From positions 1,922,001 through 1,986,000 of the forward strand of contig JAFFSR010000221.1 of the NCBI GenBank assembly GCA_017163975.1: a DNA stretch of 64,000 bases, in the 5' to 3' direction. The notes beneath the pieces are model-generated. The model was not told where the DNA came from. It made no database searches and worked only from the letters and a program-made list of their open reading frames with translations. This document shows, piece by piece, positions 62,401 through 64,000 of the stretch (positions are counted from its first letter, which is position 1; every line of letters begins with the position of its first letter). The DNA comes from Anastatus disparis (taxonomy: Eukaryota > Arthropoda > Insecta > Hymenoptera > Eupelmidae). The translations under genes and the position numbers were made by a program.

Positions 62401-64000
62401 GAAAAAAAAATTTTCTTCATAAAATAAAGAAGACACTTAAATTTATTGCAACTTAACAATAAACAAGATTATAATACAATATTATTCGCAGATTTGATAT
62501 TACCCATACATGACTCAATGTTTGAATAAAATTAATGTCCTGATTGAAAAAAATAAAGTTTATTTAAAAAGATAAGATCGCTCTTTTGTACAATGGATAT
62601 ATACGGCTTTATCTGTTTTAAAACATGTCACAATACACGTGATATAATTATTAAATTTCTCTCTTAAAATTAAAAGGAAGTTTGGTATCAATATCAGCTG
62701 CAGTTCACGAGATTGTCGAATGAAAAATTTCCCAGGATCATATATCATAATAATCATGACCAATGTTTTCATGAATATCTTAACATCTCATAAATTCAAT
62801 TTCAAAGCGTTTTTCTTTTTCATTCGTGTATTATTAGACATTTTTTGTATTTCTAATACATTTTGACTTCATAATGCTCCAGTTTCTCTTGTGTAAAATC
62901 GTTTGCATTTAAGACAAATCGATGAGTGGAGTACTCTGTACAGAATGTTTAGTAAACGTTTTTTTCCAAGTTTAATAATAAAAAATTATCACATGTTTTC
63001 AATATATTTATAATGATTTTTTATCCTACACCAAGACAATGTAAATTCTAATAAATGCAATAAACTTACGTTTTGTAAATGGTTGTTCTAAAGGTTAGCA
63101 GTTAACTCAATTCGGTCTTGCGCTTTATTGATTCGTTAATAGATTTGAGATATAATTACTTTCTATTTAATTTTTTTCCTAGTTATTTATTATTCGTCAT
63201 AGAACAAGCAAAATTCTATCGAACATTTTAAACGTAAAGCGGACCACGCCTCAAATCGATATCTAGAAAATTTTCATATCGATAAATACGGTATTTGTAA
63301 ACACGACTATTTTATTAATTGAGGAACTGATTAACATATATATTAGGAATATTTTATTAAGTTAAAAAGGTGATGATAACGAGCGAGCAAGCGTAAATGT
63401 GTCTCTTTAGTTGAAAATAAAAAAAGTTTACGTCAGTTTTTTAATAAAATAAAAAATTTATTCTCTAAAGTAGTTAATAAATCTCCAAAATCTTAAATTG
63501 GTTCTCAGCGTTTCCATTTCTATAAAGCACACAAAGTAATCCAAATAATCGTCTTATAATGTGTCATTCTATACCCAATATTTTTCTCGAAAATTTGACA
63601 TCAATTCTTCTCTATAAAAAAGACTTGAAAATGATCAATAAAAAAGGTACAAAACATTGAACTTCGCCGCTTTAATTCGAGCACTGAGAAACCAAACACT
63701 CGAATTTTCCCGCAGAAATTCAAACTCCAATATCTCTCTATTCTATGCGTCTTTTATTTTCTTCATTCTCCCATCGACCTTTATTTTTTTCTTTTACTTG
63801 ATTTTCCCAAAACTAAACCCTACTTAAAAGCCCACTTCCGTAAGATCTCCCTTTGCACGCCCGTTTCACGGATCATTTTAAAAAATAAAAATAAGAAAAG
63901 CAAAACATCAATCCCTCTGTTTTCCTTTGTCTGTTTAAGGCCATACAATACTAAACTAAAAACCTGACTCTTTCAAAGGTTTACCTTTTAGACCTGGTTT
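53448..64000 (+). other. First intron of yorkie, continuing past the window
   Basis: No acceptor leading into the rest of WW domain 1 (an N-H-x(2)-x-T-T-x-W exon) is seen on the plus strand, so the intron is at least 10.5 kb. It is AT-rich with a CT-rich tract at 58800-59050, TA/CA repeats near 57160, 60340 and 61100, and one truncated SINE. No nested gene has support. Long first introns often hold enhancers; none can be identified here. Confidence 0.6.
54425..54535 (-). mobile_element. tRNA-derived SINE, copy 5, damaged
   Basis: The tRNA half is recognisable on the minus strand (GTGGCTCACACGGTAGAGCG, GATTCGTAATCTC, CGAATCCCGCTCTCG), but a few bases are missing before the B box and the 3' body is mostly lost. 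Confidence 0.65.

Overview
The window is AT-rich nuclear DNA of an insect. Genes are split by short GT-AG introns, and three conserved animal genes are recognisable: SNX17, the Hippo kinase, and the first coding exon of Yorkie. The Hippo and Yorkie sequences look insect-like; Hymenoptera (perhaps a parasitoid wasp) is my guess, but nothing here proves the order. Roughly the left half is fast-evolving and full of transposons. The right half holds conserved developmental and trafficking genes.

Left region (about 1-31 kb): five tandem genes on the minus strand (called A-E here, 1730-30724), each reconstructed from nine exons with matching intron phases and an open frame of about 418-431 codons. 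Each product has a signal peptide, three cadherin-like (EC) modules, a Ser-rich stalk, one membrane segment and a cytoplasmic tail of only a few residues. The middle module has textbook cadherin features (an A/GRDVDL segment, an LEKD/LEND segment followed by ATDSGVPPR or ATDYGEP, and a DTNNHxPxF linker before it). Two decayed relics lie between A and B and between B and C. A, B and C form one subtype; D and E form another. A conserved GATA-type palindrome sits about 100 bp upstream of A, D and E, with a weaker version at B and C. I cannot match this family to a named gene; it is the best candidate for something undescribed.

The introns and spacers of the array are a record of mobile elements: a tRNA-derived SINE family (five copies in the window), a MITE family with CCCTGGTAGAAA ends, a TTAA-inserted element whose empty site is preserved in a related copy, a hAT-type MITE with an exact 8-bp target duplication, two probable 5'-truncated non-LTR insertions whose empty sites survive in the paralogous spacer, a 660-bp near-perfect foldback, and GC-richer double-hairpin elements.

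Middle region (31.5-36.9 kb): a minus-strand Myb/SANT-like plus coiled-coil gene of three exons lies divergent to a plus-strand seven-exon SNX17 (482 codons) with PX, FERM-like and C-terminal regions.

Right region (41.9-64 kb): hippo (minus strand, nine coding exons, 520 codons, complete kinase domain and C-terminal SARAH helix) is head to head with yorkie (plus strand; first coding exon 52837-53447, cut inside WW domain 1 by an intron running past the window end). The 8-kb space between them is packed with GA/CT, TA and CA microsatellites, probably including the yorkie leader. The upstream kinase and final transcriptional effector of one pathway are therefore neighbours here.
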